From NCBI RefSeq assembly GCF_012726265.1, contig NZ_JAASAG010000001.1, forward strand, positions 124,001 through 188,000: 64,000 nt of DNA. Direction: 5' to 3'. Shown one piece after another: positions 33,312-42,281 of this stretch (position 1 is the first letter of the stretch; each line of letters starts with the position of its first letter). A program made the position numbers and the translations under genes. The notes under the pieces were generated by a model. The model saw only the letters and a program-made list of their open reading frames with translations. It was not told the DNA's origin and made no database searches. The stretch is from Streptomyces sp. HNM0575 (GTDB taxonomy: Bacteria > Actinomycetota > Actinomycetes > Streptomycetales > Streptomycetaceae).

Positions 33312-34688
33312 TCAGGACAGTGCCGGGATCGTCCTGTCGTCGGCCATGTCGACGTCCTTCGTCTCCGGGCCGAGGAACCCGCCGAGGCTGATCAGCGCCC
33401 CGGCGAGCGCGAACAGGACGCCCGGGGCGAGGTGCGCGGGCACGTGGCCGTCGAACTGCTGGAGATAGAACTGGTAGAACGCCGGAGCGATCAGCGCGAG
33501 GCTGTATCCGACGCCGTACCCCGTGGAACGGATGCTCGCCGGGAAGCGCTCGGTGAGGTACGCGGCGATCGGTCCGAAGGTGCCCACGGTGAAGACGCCG
33601 ATCATGACGGCCCAGGACAGCGTCGCGACCGGGCCGCCGTCGGACTCCATCAGCAGGGAGTAGGAGCCGGCGCCGATCACCATGACCGCCAGGCCGTAGC
33701 CGATGTAGAAGCGCCGCCTGCCGATGCGCTGGGACAGCAGGCCGAAGAGCGGATAGGACAGCGCCGCCGAGGCGTTGATCACGAGCATGGTCAGCGTGAC
33801 CTGCTCGCTCGACAGCCGCAGATGCTCCTTCAACTGCGCGGGCGTCACGGCGGCCTCCATGTTGGTCGCGAGCCAGGTGCCCGTCATCAGCACGAACACC
33901 TGGGCCAGCGACTTCGGATAGCGCGCCACCAGCCGTACGAGGGGGAGCCTGTGCCGCTCGCCGGTGACCTCCCTCGGCGGCTCGTGCACCTGCGTGAGGT
34001 AGTAGCGGAACAGCGCGGCCGCCAGCAGCGCGCCGATGACGAAGGGCACCCGCCAGCCCCACTGCACGTAGCTGCTGTGCGGTCCCACGGCCGGGAGCTG
34101 CTGGAGCAGAAGCAGCGTGATCGCGGCGATCACCGCGTACGCGGCGGGGGAGGTCGAGGTGATGATCGACGCGTACAGGCCGCGCTTGTGCCGCGGGCTC
34201 CATTCCATCGCCAGCGGTACCGCGGTCGTGTACTCGCCGCCGAGGAAGATCCCGTCGACGAACCTCAGCGCGATCAGCAGGCCCACCGACCACGTGCCGA
34301 TCGTCTCGTGCCCGGGAAGGCAGGCGATCGCCAGCGTGGTCGCGCCGAAGCCGCCGACGGCGACCAGGGTGGTGCGCTTGCGCCCGACGGTGTCGGCGAA
34401 GTGACCGAAGATGACCGCACCGAGCGGGCGGCCGATGAGCGTCGACGCGAAGACCAGCGACGACAGCATGGCCGTCGTGCTCGCGCTCAGGTTCACCGAC
34501 TGGAAGTAGACCGTCGCCGGGGCGAGCACGACGATCGGCAGGTAGATGTCGAACTGGTCGACGAAGTAGGCGAGCGTCCCGCCGCGCACGGCGGCGCGCA
34601 CCTTGGCGGGATCCGGACCGTGCGAGGGCTTCGGGCGGGGAGCGTCCAAGGCTGCTGAGCGCGGCTCCGCGGGGGGCAGTGCGGACAT
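33312..34688 (-). CDS. MFS transporter, metabolite:H+ symporter type
   Basis: A 458-residue major facilitator protein with twelve predicted helices. The loop 2-3 signature GRPLGAVIFGHFADTVGRKRTT and the following LRFVDGIFLGGEYTTAVPLAMEW are typical of the metabolite:H+ symporter family (ShiA/ProP/citrate-type), which usually import carboxylates or compatible solutes. A soluble N-terminal tail of about 45 residues precedes the first helix. The ATG at 34688 follows GGGAGG. It diverges from the DUF6282 operon and probably imports that operon's substrate. The candidate IclR operator at 34764 lies 76 bases upstream. Confidence 0.92.
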   Translation of the reverse strand: MSALPPAEPRSAALDAPRPKPSHGPDPAKVRAAVRGGTLAYFVDQFDIYLPIVVLAPATVYFQSVNLSASTTAMLSSLVFASTLIGRPLGAVIFGHFADTVGRKRTTLVAVGGFGATTLAIACLPGHETIGTWSVGLLIALRFVDGIFLGGEYTTAVPLAMEWSPRHKRGLYASIITSTSPAAYAVIAAITLLLLQQLPAVGPHSSYVQWGWRVPFVIGALLAAALFRYYLTQVHEPPREVTGERHRLPLVRLVARYPKSLAQVFVLMTGTWLATNMEAAVTPAQLKEHLRLSSEQVTLTMLVINASAALSYPLFGLLSQRIGRRRFYIGYGLAVMVIGAGSYSLLMESDGGPVATLSWAVMIGVFTVGTFGPIAAYLTERFPASIRSTGYGVGYSLALIAPAFYQFYLQQFDGHVPAHLAPGVLFALAGALISLGGFLGPETKDVDMADDRTIPALS

Positions 34689-34763
34689 CGTCGTCCTCCC
34701 GGGTCGGGTTGATGGCCACCGCAGCTCTTGGGCCGGTGCCACTCCGGTGTCTTCGAACTGCAT

Positions 34764-34778
34764 GTTCACGAAGTGAAA
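34764..34778. promoter_or_regulatory. candidate IclR operator, transporter side
   Basis: GTTCACGAAGTGAAA is identical in 14 of 15 bases to the reverse strand of the palindrome centre at 32356-32370. It lies in the promoter region between the transporter and the DUF6282 operon. Confidence 0.65.
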
Positions 34779-34846
34779 CGCCCACACCTTAAACATGTGC
34801 CCAGTACCGCACAAGACTCTGGTAACGGGTTGACACTGCTCTTATA

Positions 34847-34863
34847 GTGAACAACGAATTCAC
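34847..34863. promoter_or_regulatory. candidate IclR operator, DUF6282 operon side
   Basis: GTGAA-7 bases-TTCAC is an inverted repeat with the same half-sites as the other two elements but a wider spacer. It lies 22 bases before the DUF6282 start, where bound repressor would block transcription. Confidence 0.45.
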
Positions 34864-34884
34864 AATACGATCCAAGGTGGTTCC

Positions 34885-35775
34885 ATGAGCGAGAGTCCCG
34901 CCATCGCCTCCGTGCTGAACGGCCTGGTCGACATGCACGTCCACTCCGGGCCCAGCCCGTTCCCCCGCCGCTTCGACCACGTCGAGGCAGCGCAGGACGG
35001 CGCCAGGATCGGGATGCGCGCCATGGTCGCCAAGTCCCATCACCACAACACCCAGATGGACATCCTGGCGATGAAGGGACGCCTCAAGGAGGTCGCCGCC
35101 TCCGCCTACGGAGGCATCGCGCTCAACAGCACCGTCGGCGGGCTCAACGTCCACGCGGTGCGGATGTGCCTGCGCATGGGCGGCAAGGTCGTGTGGTTCC
35201 CGACCATCTCCTCGGGCCGGCACATCGACTGCCACCCCGAGGACGGTGCGTTCCCGACCACCACCGTGCCGCTGACCCTGGAGCGCATCGACATCGTCGA
35301 CGACAGCGGCGCGCTCAAGCCCGAGGCCGCCGCGATCCTCGACGAGATCAAGGAGCAGGGGGCCGTCGTCAACGGCGGCCACATGTACCCGGAGTACATC
35401 CGCACGCTCTTCCAGGCCGCCAAGGAGCGCGGCCTGAAGCGGATGGTCGTCAGTCACCCCGACTTCGTCATCGGCGCCGAACCCGGCCTGTGCCGCGAGC
35501 TCGTGGGGCTCGGCGCGTTCGTCGAGCACGAGGTCGGGATGTACGACCCCGAGGGCCTCCAGAAGTGGGATCCGAAGCAGCTGCTGACGTGGATAGAGAC
35601 GCTCGGGCCCGAACACATCGTGCTGGCTTCGGACTTCGGGCAGGCGGCCAACCCCAGGCCGGTGGACGCGTGGCTGCGGGTCGCCGGTGCGCTGCTCGAC
35701 CTCGGCCTGCCGGAGAAGGACCTGCGGCTCATGGTCCGCGACAACCCCGCCTACCTGCTCGACCTCGACGCCTGA
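34885..35775 (+). CDS. DUF6282 family protein, amidohydrolase/PHP-like metal hydrolase
   Basis: First gene of a five-gene operon, 296 residues, function not established. It shows the marks of a metal-dependent TIM-barrel hydrolase: an N-terminal H-x-H in GLVDMHVHSGPSPFP, a histidine cluster VAKSHHHNTQMD, a later His in RMVVSHPDFV, and a terminal Asp in VLASDFGQ. No signal peptide. The ATG at 34885 follows AAGGTGG. It probably opens or hydrolyses the first intermediate of the island's pathway, but that is inference from position and fold. Confidence 0.85.
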   Translation: MSESPAIASVLNGLVDMHVHSGPSPFPRRFDHVEAAQDGARIGMRAMVAKSHHHNTQMDILAMKGRLKEVAASAYGGIALNSTVGGLNVHAVRMCLRMGGKVVWFPTISSGRHIDCHPEDGAFPTTTVPLTLERIDIVDDSGALKPEAAAILDEIKEQGAVVNGGHMYPEYIRTLFQAAKERGLKRMVVSHPDFVIGAEPGLCRELVGLGAFVEHEVGMYDPEGLQKWDPKQLLTWIETLGPEHIVLASDFGQAANPRPVDAWLRVAGALLDLGLPEKDLRLMVRDNPAYLLDLDA

Positions 35776-35791
35776 GCGAAAGGACAGCACC

Positions 35792-36844
35792 GTGTACGAA
35801 AAGGACGACCCCCGTTCCTCGCTCGCGACGGCGACCGCGACGGCCGCGCCACCGCCCGACGGCGGAGCGGCGATAGCGGCCGCGCAGTACTTCGACCTGC
35901 ACCGCCTCGCCTCGGCCGACGGCTCGACAGGCGCGTCGGCCGACGGCTCAACCGGCGCCTCGGCCGACGGCTCAACCGCCCCGTCCGCAGCGGGGATTGC
36001 GGCGCCCGGCTCCTCGGGACCCCGTTCCTCGGCATCCGGCTCCTCGGCATCCGGCTCCTCAGGACCCGACGCCCGTACCGTCGTCGTCCGCGCCCAGAAC
36101 GTGGTCCTCGCCCACACCGAGGCACGCGACGGCGACGACCTCGACAACGGGACGCTCGACGGCGAGCTGGCCGTGCTGGTCACCGCCGCGTCTCCCGCCT
36201 TCACGGTGCTCACCGGCGACGGCGCCACGCTCGTGGAGTCGCCCGGCCTCGTCGTCGTACCGCCCGGTGCCTCGCGGCTCACCGTGCACGGCGACGGGCC
36301 GCTCGTCCGGCTGGCCGAGGCCGGCGAACCGGAATGGCGCGACCGGGCCGTCAACGCCGGTGCCTACGCGCAGGACCACCCGCGCGTCGCGCTGCTGGAG
36401 CGGTGGCCGGAGCCCGTTGGTGCGCCCGGCGTGCGGTTCTATCCGCTCGCCGCCGTGCCGGACGACCCCGCGCGGTTCGGGCGCATCTTCCGCACCCGGT
36501 CCTTCATGGTCAACTTCCTTCCGGAGACGGCCGGTCCGCGCGACCCGCAGAAGCTCTCACCGCACACCCACGACGACTTCGAGCAGCTCTCGCTCGCGGT
36601 GCAGGGCCAGTACGTACACCACATCCGCACCCCCTGGCTGAACGACTCGACGGCCTGGCGCGACGACGAGCACGTACGGCTCGGCAGCCCGTCCCTCGCG
36701 GTGATCCCGCCGCCCACCGTGCACACCTCCGAGGCGAGCGATCCCGGCGTGAACCAGCTGATCGACATCTTCAGCCCGCCGCGCAGGGACTTCTCGCAGA
36801 AGCCGGGCTGGGTGCTCAACGCCGACGACTACCCGATGCCGTGA
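35792..36844 (+). CDS. cupin-like protein with a repeat insert
   Basis: A 350-residue protein that looks bicupin-like. The C-terminal half has clear cupin metal motifs: SPHTHDDFEQLSLAVQGQY (H-x-H…E) and VIPPPTVHTSEASDPG with the last His. The N-terminal half has a weaker cupin-like block ending VVVPPGASRLTVHGDG. Between residues about 40 and 90 is an insert of tandem ADGSTGAS and SSASG repeats encoded by 24-base DNA repeats. GTG 35792 follows AAAGGA, 16 bases after the previous stop, and the stop overlaps the next start as GTGA. Likely an isomerase or dioxygenase of the pathway; the reaction is not predictable. Confidence 0.8.
   Translation: MYEKDDPRSSLATATATAAPPPDGGAAIAAAQYFDLHRLASADGSTGASADGSTGASADGSTAPSAAGIAAPGSSGPRSSASGSSASGSSGPDARTVVVRAQNVVLAHTEARDGDDLDNGTLDGELAVLVTAASPAFTVLTGDGATLVESPGLVVVPPGASRLTVHGDGPLVRLAEAGEPEWRDRAVNAGAYAQDHPRVALLERWPEPVGAPGVRFYPLAAVPDDPARFGRIFRTRSFMVNFLPETAGPRDPQKLSPHTHDDFEQLSLAVQGQYVHHIRTPWLNDSTAWRDDEHVRLGSPSLAVIPPPTVHTSEASDPGVNQLIDIFSPPRRDFSQKPGWVLNADDYPMP
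35911..36062. repeat. in-frame tandem repeats inside the cupin gene
   Basis: Three copies of a 24-base unit (TCGGCCGACGGCTC plus variants) at 35911-35982 are followed by repeats of CCTCGGCATCCGGCT near 36013-36060. They encode a Ser/Gly/Ala-rich linker. Confidence 0.8.
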
Positions 36845-37653
36845 GCGGCCGACGACGCACGGGCGGCGGGCTGTTCGCGCCGGACCGTGCCACCACACCG
36901 CTCGGGACATGGCTGAAGATCGCCTCCGGGGAGCCCGCCGAGATCATGGCCTTCGCCGGGTTCGACTTCGTCGTGATCGACCTGGAGCACGCACCGCTCG
37001 ACCTCCAGACCGCGTACCGGCTGATCAACTCGGCCGCCGCGCTGGGAATGACGCCCCTCGTCCGGGTGCCGGACAAGACCGCGTCGACGATCCAGAAGAT
37101 CCTCGACGCGGGCGCCATGGGCGTCCTCGTGCCGCACGTCGACACCGTCGAGGAGGCCGACGCCGTCGGGCGGGCCTGCCGGTTCCCGCCGCACGGCGTG
37201 CGCGGCGCCGGCGGCACCAGCCGTGCCGGCGCGTGGGGGCTGCGCCCGAACGCCGACTATCTCGCCACGGGCAACGACGACGTGCTGTGCATACCGCAGT
37301 TGGAGAGCGTGGAGGCGGTCGGTGCCGCATCGCGGATACTCGCTCTCGACTCCGTCGACGCGGTCTTCGTGGGCGCCGCGGACCTGTCGATGTCGATGGG
37401 GTCGACGCCTTCCGCTCCGGAGGTGCTGAAGCTGATCGGCTCGGCGCAGGACGCGGCGCACGCCGCGGGGAAGCGCTGCGGGCTCGCGTTCGGCGGCGCA
37501 CCCGGGCGGGCCGCCCAAGCGGTGCGCGACGGCTGCGACTTCGTGCTGCTCGGCAACGACACGTCGATGCTGGCGGAGGCCGCACGCGGCCTGGTCGCGG
37601 CCTTCCGGGAAGCGGACGTGCGCGGACCGGCCGCCGCCGGGGAGGCGGACTGA
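36841..37653 (+). CDS. HpcH/HpaI family aldolase
   Basis: A 270-residue class II (metal-dependent) pyruvate aldolase of the HpcH/HpaI/GarL family. It has the catalytic and metal-binding blocks FDFVVIDLEHAPLD (Asp, Glu, His), VLVPHVDTVEEA, CIPQLES and VFVGAADLSMSMG. These enzymes cleave 4-hydroxy-2-oxoacids into pyruvate and an aldehyde. The GTG at 36841 overlaps the cupin stop as GTGA, and its stop overlaps the next start as TGATG, so the genes are tightly coupled. The expected product is pyruvate or a related ketoacid from the island's substrate. Confidence 0.93.
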   Translation: MSGRRRTGGGLFAPDRATTPLGTWLKIASGEPAEIMAFAGFDFVVIDLEHAPLDLQTAYRLINSAAALGMTPLVRVPDKTASTIQKILDAGAMGVLVPHVDTVEEADAVGRACRFPPHGVRGAGGTSRAGAWGLRPNADYLATGNDDVLCIPQLESVEAVGAASRILALDSVDAVFVGAADLSMSMGSTPSAPEVLKLIGSAQDAAHAAGKRCGLAFGGAPGRAAQAVRDGCDFVLLGNDTSMLAEAARGLVAAFREADVRGPAAAGEAD

Positions 37654-38711
37654 TGCGCGCGGCCGGGAAGGTGGTCATCACCACCGCGGTGACCGGTTCC
37701 GTGAACGTGCCGTCCCAGAGCCCCTATCTCCCGCTGTCCGCGGAGCAGGTGGCCGAGGCGGCGCTCGGCGCGGTCGAGGCCGGGTCCGCCGTCGTGCACC
37801 TGCATGCCCGGCGCCCGGACGGGCGGCCCACGTTCGAGCCCGACGTCTTCGAGGAGATCGTCCGGCACATCACGGAGCGGACCGACGCCGTCGTGAACAT
37901 CACCACCGGAGGTTCGCCGTCGATGACGATGGAGCAGCGGCTGGCGGCCCCCGTACGGCTGCGGCCCGAGCTGGCCTCGCTGAACATGGGCTCGATGAAC
38001 TTCGTGTACTCGGGCATCGCCGACAGGGTGACCCACTGGAAGCACGACTGGGAGCGCCCCTACGTGCTCAACACCTACTCCCAGCCGTTCATCAACACCT
38101 TCGACTCGATCGAGCACATCCTGCGCACCCTCGGCGCCTTCGGCACGCGGTTCGAGTACGAGTGCTACGACATCGGGCACCTCTACTCCCTCGCCCACTT
38201 CCTCGAACGGGGCCTGGCGAAGCCGCCGTTGCTGATCCAGGGCGTCTTCGGCGTACTCGGCGGCATCGGGGCCCACCACGAGAACCTGGAGCACATGGTG
38301 CGCATCGCCGACAGGCTCTTCGGTGACGACTACGCCTTCTCCGCCTTCGCCGCCGGACGCGACCAGATGCAGTTCGCCACGCACAGCGCCCTGCTCGGCG
38401 GCCATGTTCGGGTCGGGCTGGAGGACAGCCTGTGGATCGGCAGGGGACGGCTCGCGGAGAGCAACGCCCAGCAGGTCAGGAAGATCCGCGCCCTCGTCGA
38501 GGGCCTGGACAAGCAGATCGCCGCACCGGACGAAGCACGCGCGATGCTCGCGCTGCGGGGCGCCGCGCACCCGTCCGGTACCGACGGCACGGCGGGCACG
38601 GCGGGCACGGCGGGCAGGGCCGACGTGAACAGCAGGGACAGCAAGGACAGCAGGGGCAGCCGGGACAGCACAGAGAACACAGAGAGCACAGACAGGAGCC
38701 GGGTCTCATGA
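37653..38711 (+). CDS. BKACE family protein (beta-keto acid cleavage enzyme, DUF849)
   Basis: A 352-residue zinc-dependent TIM-barrel enzyme of the 3-keto-5-aminohexanoate cleavage (Kce) family, which transfers an acetoacetyl-type unit from a beta-ketoacid to acetyl-CoA. The metal motif H-x-H is in VVHLHARRPDGRPT, with NITTGGSPSMTMEQR, ELASLNMGSMNF and the C-terminal VGLEDSLWIGRG. The last about 45 residues are a Gly/Thr/Ser/Asp low-complexity tail (GTDGTAGTAGTAG then DSKDSRGSRDST) not expected in the family. GGAGG lies 10 bases before the ATG. The substrate is one of several possible beta-ketoacids. Confidence 0.92.
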   Translation: MRAAGKVVITTAVTGSVNVPSQSPYLPLSAEQVAEAALGAVEAGSAVVHLHARRPDGRPTFEPDVFEEIVRHITERTDAVVNITTGGSPSMTMEQRLAAPVRLRPELASLNMGSMNFVYSGIADRVTHWKHDWERPYVLNTYSQPFINTFDSIEHILRTLGAFGTRFEYECYDIGHLYSLAHFLERGLAKPPLLIQGVFGVLGGIGAHHENLEHMVRIADRLFGDDYAFSAFAAGRDQMQFATHSALLGGHVRVGLEDSLWIGRGRLAESNAQQVRKIRALVEGLDKQIAAPDEARAMLALRGAAHPSGTDGTAGTAGTAGRADVNSRDSKDSRGSRDSTENTESTDRSRVS

Positions 38712-39466
38712 GCACTCCGCCGCTCGACGGCAAGGTCGTCCTCCTCGTCGGCGCCAGCGCCGGCATCGGCGCCGACGCGGCGCGCGTCCTCGCCGAGAAC
38801 GGGGCCGCCCTCATGCTCGTCGCACGAAGCAAGGAGCCGCTCGCCGCGCTCACCGACGAACTCACCGCCGCCGGGCACGACGTGGCGTTCACGGCCGGCG
38901 ACGTCTCCGACGCGGCGAGCGTCGCCGCTTTCACCGACGCGACCGTCGCGCGGTTCGGGCGGCTCGACGGCGCGTTCAACAACGCCGCCACGACACAGGG
39001 CGGACGCCTCGACGCGGTCACCGAGGCGGAGTTCGACCGGATCATGGCCGTGAACGTGAAGGGCACCTGGCTGTGCATCCGCGAGGAGATACGCGTCATG
39101 GAGCGTCAGGGCTTCGGCTCGATCGTCAACGTCAGCAGCATCGGCGGGCTGCGCGGCAGCTCCGGCATGGGCGCCTACCAGGCCACGAAGCACGCGGTGA
39201 TCGGCCTGACCCGCACCGCGGCCCACGACTTCGGGCCGCTCGGAATCCGCGTGAACGTACTGGCTCCCGGCCCGACCGAGACCCCGATGCTCGCCGAGAC
39301 GCGACGGGCGATCCCCGGAGGCGTTGAGGCGCGGATCGCGGCGACGCCGCTGCGCAAGGCCGGGACGGGACCGGAGGTCGCGGAGACCGCGGCCTTCCTG
39401 CTGAGCGATCGCGCAAGCCACATCAGCGGTGTGGTGCTGCCGGTCGACGGGGGATTCACCGCCTGA
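38708..39466 (+). CDS. short-chain dehydrogenase/reductase
   Basis: A 252-residue classical SDR ending the operon. Cofactor motif G-A-S-A-G-I-G (VLLVGASAGIGADAARVL), the NNAA block, catalytic Ser in VNVSSIGG, and Tyr-x-x-x-Lys as YQATKHAV are all present. It ends with the usual VVLPVDGGFTA. The Asp/Arg pattern after strand 2 (VARSKEPL) hints at NADP use, though this is weak. The ATG at 38708 overlaps the BKACE stop as ATGA. It likely interconverts a hydroxy- and keto-acid in the pathway. A perfect terminator hairpin follows 54 bases later. Confidence 0.93.
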   Translation: MSTPPLDGKVVLLVGASAGIGADAARVLAENGAALMLVARSKEPLAALTDELTAAGHDVAFTAGDVSDAASVAAFTDATVARFGRLDGAFNNAATTQGGRLDAVTEAEFDRIMAVNVKGTWLCIREEIRVMERQGFGSIVNVSSIGGLRGSSGMGAYQATKHAVIGLTRTAAHDFGPLGIRVNVLAPGPTETPMLAETRRAIPGGVEARIAATPLRKAGTGPEVAETAAFLLSDRASHISGVVLPVDGGFTA

Positions 39467-39520
39467 GCGGCTCCGGTCCGGGAGGCCCGCGGGACGCCCG
39501 GGGCGGGGCAGACACACACG

Positions 39521-39559
39521 TGGCCCTGACCGGCGGATTACCAACGCCGGTCAGGGCCA
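39521..39559. terminator. bidirectional terminator after the catabolic operon
   Basis: A perfect 15-base stem TGGCCCTGACCGGCG / CGCCGGTCAGGGCCA with a nine-base loop, between the SDR gene and tRNA-Lys on the opposite strand. Confidence 0.85.
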
Positions 39560-39592
39560 AGGAGGTTGGTGTTCGTACGACGACGAACCCGG

Positions 39593-39666
39593 TACGCCGT
39601 CAGGGACTCGAACCCCGGACCCGCTGATTAAGAGTCAGCTGCTCTAACCAACTGAGCTAACGGCGC
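39593..39666 (-). tRNA. tRNA-Lys (anticodon CUU), copy 1
   Basis: Read on the minus strand: acceptor GCGCCGT pairs with ACGGCGT (first pair G-U), D-arm TAGCTCAGTTGGTTAGAGC, anticodon stem GCTGA/TCAGC around CTCTTAA with anticodon CTT (39630-39632 on the plus strand), T-arm with GGTTCGAGTCC. It is identical to the copy at 54876-54949. Confidence 0.95.
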
Positions 39667-39743
39667 CTGCTCGGCCTTCGCAGACCGGCGAGAGAAATAC
39701 TACCCCCTCCGCCGGGGTGCTGATGACCGAGCACGGTCAGGAC

Positions 39744-40502
39744 TCAGATGGCCAGCGACAGCATGACCGGAGCCGCCTTCCGGCTCAGCGTCTCCGCCGC
39801 CTGACGCAGCCTGTGCGCGTGCTCGACGGGCAGCGACAGCGCGAGACATCCCACCGACGAACCGGCGGTCACCGGAACCGCCGCGCACACCGTGCCCACC
39901 GCGTACTCCTGTAGGTCCAGCACGGGGACCGTCGGGGGCTGTCTGTCCAGCGTGTTGAGCAGCAGCCTCTCGTCGGTGATCGTACGAGAGGTGAGCCGTG
40001 CGGTTCTGTGGCGGGCGAGATGGTCCTTGCGCCCGTTGTGATCGAGCTGCCCCAGAAGGCACTTGCCGATCGCGGTCGCGTGCAGCGCCGAACGGAAGTC
40101 GACCCACTCGTTGACCGCGGGCGTCGCCGGGGAGTCCGCGTGCCCCGTGACCTCCAGCTCGCCGTCCTTGTAGCGGCTGAGGTAGACCGCCGCGCCGACC
40201 GTGTCGCGCAGATCGGCGAGAGTGCGCTGAAGGCGTTCGTCCAGGGCGCGTTCGCGGTCGCCGCCCGAGCCGAGCAGCACCAGCGACTCGCCCACGACGT
40301 AGCCGCCGTCCGAGAGCCGCTCCGCGTAGTTCTCACGGCAGAGCATGGCGAGCAGATGCGCGAGATGGCCCGGCGGCAGCCCGGTCTCCTGGGAGAGGTC
40401 CGCTTCCGTGACGCCGTCGCGGTGCGCGGCGATCGCCTCGAGCACCCGCAGCGCGTACCGCACCGAGTGGAACGGCGCGGTTTGCTCCGGCCTCAGCGCC
40501 AC
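39744..40502 (-). CDS. IclR family transcriptional regulator (ehu-like island)
   Basis: A 252-residue IclR-type regulator. The N-terminal HTH region is FHSVRYALRVLEAIAAHRDG followed by TEADLSQETGLPPGHLAHLLAML. The effector domain contains VDFRSALHATAIGKCLLGQL and EYAVGTVCAAVPVTAGSSVGCLALSLP, where the wild-type pattern of this fold is visible. GTG 40502 follows GGGAGG. It lies at the tRNA-Lys end of the ehu-like gene group and is probably its regulator, but this is by proximity only. An imperfect inverted repeat about 70 bases upstream may be its own operator. Confidence 0.9.
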   Translation of the reverse strand: MALRPEQTAPFHSVRYALRVLEAIAAHRDGVTEADLSQETGLPPGHLAHLLAMLCRENYAERLSDGGYVVGESLVLLGSGGDRERALDERLQRTLADLRDTVGAAVYLSRYKDGELEVTGHADSPATPAVNEWVDFRSALHATAIGKCLLGQLDHNGRKDHLARHRTARLTSRTITDERLLLNTLDRQPPTVPVLDLQEYAVGTVCAAVPVTAGSSVGCLALSLPVEHAHRLRQAAETLSRKAAPVMLSLAI

Positions 40503-40571
40503 GACGGACCTCCCTGGAGGTGTGACCGTTTGCGTCGTGACCGTCGCGTCCGGTCACGTCCGCTTCTCACG

Positions 40572-40613
40572 ATAGCGGTCAACGGGTCGTCGGCAGGGGC
40601 TCGTTGACGCTAT
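40572..40613. promoter_or_regulatory. imperfect inverted repeat upstream of the IclR gene
   Basis: ATAGCGGTCAAC (40572-40583) mirrors GTTGACGCTAT (40603-40613) with one extra base. It is 70 bases upstream of the regulator start and carries GTCAAC/GTTGAC half-sites also seen elsewhere in this island. Confidence 0.4.
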
Positions 40614-40764
40614 TTGGCATATGCGTTCTGGCGTACGCGGGGAGGTGCCGGACGTGCGGTGCGTGCCGCGTTTCCGCCTGCGCCGCGGGCGGCGCCCCGG
40701 TGCGCGCCGCCTTCCCCTTACGGCCGGGGGCGGGCATGTGTCACGGCCGCGGAGCGGGCACGCG

Positions 40765-40802
40765 CGCGGGGCCGTACCCGGCATCCCGGGTACGGCCCCG
40801 CG
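40765..40802. terminator. terminator of the ehu-like operon
   Basis: A perfect 17-base stem CGCGGGGCCGTACCCGG with its complement and loop CATC, 24 bases past the ATPase stop. Confidence 0.85.
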
Positions 40803-40825
40803 TCGGCTCGTCCGCGCCGCCGGCG

Positions 40826-41630
<805 letters not shown>

Positions 41631-41641
<11 letters not shown>

Positions 41642-42281
41642 GTCGACGCTCCAGAGCTCTCATCAGCAGGGATGCCGGGTATGCGATCAGGATGAAGACG
41701 ATGCCGATGACCGTGACCGGCTCGGTCGGCTGGAAGGTCTCGGCGCTGAACTGACGGGCCTGGCCCAGCATTTCGAGCGCGCCGATGATCGCGATCATCG
41801 GCGAGTCCTTCAGCATCGCGATGACGTAGTTGCCCAGTGCGGGCACCACGCGGCGGATCGCCTGCGGCAGGATCACCGCGCTCCAGGTGCGGGTGCGCGG
41901 CAGGCTGAGCGCCGTGCACGCCTCCCACTGGCCGACGGGCACGCCGTCGATGCCTGCGCGGTATACCTCCGCCGTGTACGTCGAGTAGTGCAGCCCCAGA
42001 CCGATGACGCCGGCCGTCAGAGAGGTGAGGGTGACTCCCCACTCGGGCATGACGAAGTAGAGGAAGAACAGCTGCACCAGCAGCGGGGTGTTGCGGATGA
42101 ACTCCGTGATCGCGGTCACGGGCCAGGTCACGATCTTCAGGCTCGACCGCTGGGCGAGCGCCCAGACCAGACCGAGCGCGAAGGCCATGAGCGAACCCAG
42201 CACCAGCGCGTCGAGCGTGAGCACCACGCCGTCCCACAGGCGCGGCATGAAATCGCTGACTGCGGACCAGTCCCAAGTCAT
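41631..42281 (-). CDS. ehuD: ABC transporter permease (EhuD-like)
   Basis: A 216-residue membrane permease with five predicted helices and the EAA loop of polar amino-acid importers (VPVGQWEACTALSLPRTRTWSAVILPQAIRRVVPALGNY). It starts directly with TWDWSAVSDFMPRLWDGVVLTL, as in EhuD relatives. It lies four bases inside the end of the upstream permease gene (ATGA-type overlap), so expression is coupled. With the sister permease it forms the heterodimeric channel. Confidence 0.9.

Larger units (their letters stand above)
40503..40825. other. region between the IclR and ehuA-like genes
   Basis: A 323-base region with the IclR promoter side (inverted repeat at 40572-40613) and the ehu operon terminator (40765-40802). 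Nothing else was recognised. Confidence 0.5.

Noticed and set aside
34830..34848. TTGACA and TATAGT as a -35/-10 promoter pair before the DUF6282 gene
   Set aside because: The spacing is only about seven bases, too short for a standard promoter. TTGACA alone may still be a -35 box.
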